This document shows, one piece after another, positions 62,782-64,000 of a stretch of DNA of 64,000 nt (its first letter is position 1; every line of letters begins with the position of its first letter). Under the pieces are notes generated by a model. It was not told where the DNA came from. It did not search any database and saw nothing but the letters and a program-made list of their open reading frames with translations. The stretch lies in the NCBI GenBank assembly GCA_043553855.1, contig CP121336.1, forward strand, positions 2,356,001-2,420,000, in the 5' to 3' direction. The position numbers and the translations under genes were made by a program. Origin of the DNA: JAUIAS01 sp030425395. GTDB lineage: Bacteria > Pseudomonadota > Alphaproteobacteria > Rhodobacterales > Rhodobacteraceae.

Positions 62782-64000
62782 TCAGACAAAGGCCGTCAGG
62801 AACAACGACAGAGCCGGAATGAACAGGATCGCGGCCAGAACAAAGATTTCGGCCAAAAGGAAGAACCCGACGCCTGCAAAAATCGATTCCAGCGATATCT
62901 TGTCCTTCACGATGGATTTGATCACGAACACGTTCAGTCCGATGGGCGGCGTGACCAACCCGATCTCGAGCAGCTTGATCACCACGACCCCGAACCAGAT
63001 CAGCGAAAAGCCGAAGGTTTCCACGATTGGAATGGTCAGCGGCAGGGTCAGCAGGATGATCCCGATGGGATCAAGAAACATCCCCAGAAAGATATAGAGC
63101 AGCACGATCAGCGCCATCACTGCCACCACCGACACGCCCGAGGTTTCGATCCACGTAGTGATGTCGCCGGCCATTCCTGTCAGGGCGATGAAATTCACGA
63201 ACAGTTTGCCACCGATGGCGATCACAAAGATCATCGACGACTGATAGACGCTTTCCTTGAGCGCGGCAAAAATCCCGCCAAGGTTCAGGCGGCCCAGAAC
63301 CACCCCAAGGATCAGCGTGGCGGCGGCCCCGATACCTGCGGCTTCGGTCGGGGTGAACAGCCCGACATAGATGCCGCCCACGACCACAACGAACAGCACG
63401 ATAATGGCCCAGCAATCGCGCAGAGCCTTCATGCGGGCGGCGCGGGTGATCACCTCATCCGGGACGGGCGCGTCGTCCGGGCGCATGCGCACCCAGATAT
63501 AGATCACCAGAAGATAGGCGACCAGCGACAGCAGCCCCGGTATGATGGCGGCGATGAACAGCTTGGCGATGGATTGCTCTGCGAAGATGCCATAGAGGAT
63601 GAACAAGACGCTTGGCGGGATCAGCGACCCCAGCGTTCCGCCGATGGCGACAGATCCCGAGGCCAGCGATTTCGAATACCCAAAGCGCAGCATTTCCGGG
63701 ATCGCGATACGGCCCATGGCGGCGGCGCAGGCGACCGAGGATCCGGTGATCGCTGCGAACCCGCCGCAGCCCATGACCGACGCCATTGCCACGCCTCCGG
63801 GCAGCTTGGCCAGCCACAGCCGCGCAGCGCGGTAGATATCGGTGGTGAAGCCGGCCTCATATGCCAGATGACCCATGAAGATGAACAGCGGGATCGTGGA
63901 GAGGGTGGAGCTTGTTATGAACGCATACGGGTTGTTCGCCATCAGCGAAAACGTCGGTTGCCAGGCCCATTGCGGGGTGAACTCTGCCCCCGGACGCCAC
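62782..64000 (-). CDS. dctM: TRAP transporter large permease DctM (partial, 5' end outside window)
   Basis: A TRAP-type large permease with at least 405 residues in view. The frame continues to the window edge without a stop upstream of the internal Met at 63942, so the true start lies outside. Many membrane helices are visible. GCGGFAAITGSSVACAAAMG, GGTLGSLIPPSVLFILYG and FTPTEAAGIGAAATLI are diagnostic. It imports small organic acids using a sodium gradient together with a binding protein and a small permease that should lie to the right. The substrate is not known. Confidence 0.94.
   Translation of the reverse strand, partial: WRPGAEFTPQWAWQPTFSLMANNPYAFITSSTLSTIPLFIFMGHLAYEAGFTTDIYRAARLWLAKLPGGVAMASVMGCGGFAAITGSSVACAAAMGRIAIPEMLRFGYSKSLASGSVAIGGTLGSLIPPSVLFILYGIFAEQSIAKLFIAAIIPGLLSLVAYLLVIYIWVRMRPDDAPVPDEVITRAARMKALRDCWAIIVLFVVVVGGIYVGLFTPTEAAGIGAAATLILGVVLGRLNLGGIFAALKESVYQSSMIFVIAIGGKLFVNFIALTGMAGDITTWIETSGVSVVAVMALIVLLYIFLGMFLDPIGIILLTLPLTIPIVETFGFSLIWFGVVVIKLLEIGLVTPPIGLNVFVIKSIVKDKISLESIFAGVGFFLLAEIFVLAAILFIPALSLFLTAFV

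Overview
This window is chromosomal DNA of a marine-type alphaproteobacterium, most likely a member of the Roseobacter group (Rhodobacterales). The signs are the ctaC-ctaB-(small ORF)-ctaG-ctaE-surf1 gene order, class I lysyl-tRNA synthetase, monomeric NADP isocitrate dehydrogenase, a tad pilus locus with GAVTVDW-type pilins, and a cupin plus divergent LysR pair that matches the DMSP lyase gene dddW. The DNA is GC-rich and gene-dense. I see no rRNA, tRNA, CRISPR, prophage or insertion sequence.

Layout. 1-2873: the ligase-associated DNA-repair pair pdeM (partial) and an Lhr-type helicase. 2930-17228: a tad/cpa type IVc pilus locus on the minus strand. In transcription order it holds six nearly identical flp pilin genes in a 433-bp tandem array, a divergent pilin-like gene, cpaB, cpaC, an OmpA-type lipoprotein, cpaE, cpaF(tadA), tadB, tadC, two TPR lipoproteins, prepilin peptidase cpaA, and an AAA ATPase. 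A lytic transglycosylase is transcribed divergently from the pilin array. 18357-25310: scoB-scoA ketone-body CoA transferase, topA, dprA and tldD. 25484-32949: the cytochrome aa3 oxidase biogenesis operon followed by surf1, thrC, an M16 peptidase and a GNAT acetyltransferase. An FNR-type box lies between tldD and ctaC.

33031-46141: a mixed metabolic and stress region. It holds an MBL-fold protein, an FAD-linked oxidase, apt, an unassigned multipass membrane protein, icd, an alpha/beta hydrolase, a class III nucleotide cyclase, a TIM-barrel isomerase-like protein, a histidine phosphatase, and a DUF5665/hemerythrin/secreted/UspA gene group. 46384-53396: an autotransporter-like barrel protein, an MmgE/PrpD protein, a ParA-like ATPase, a second predicted barrel protein, a pectate-lyase-3-type beta-helix protein and a DUF4864 protein. 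53473-64000: lysK, a LysR regulator divergent from a DddW-type cupin, a TerB protein, dacB, nadD, ettA, an alpha-ketoglutarate semialdehyde dehydrogenase-like enzyme, and a TRAP transporter large permease cut by the right edge.

The two points most worth attention are the recently amplified flp array, in which five of the six copies carry an upstream TTAACCAT (CtrA half-site-like) element and the first-transcribed copy a degenerate form of it, and the dddW-type gene whose five metal-ligand positions (His81, His83, Glu87, Tyr89, His121) are all present. All family assignments come from reading motifs and gene order. No database search was run.
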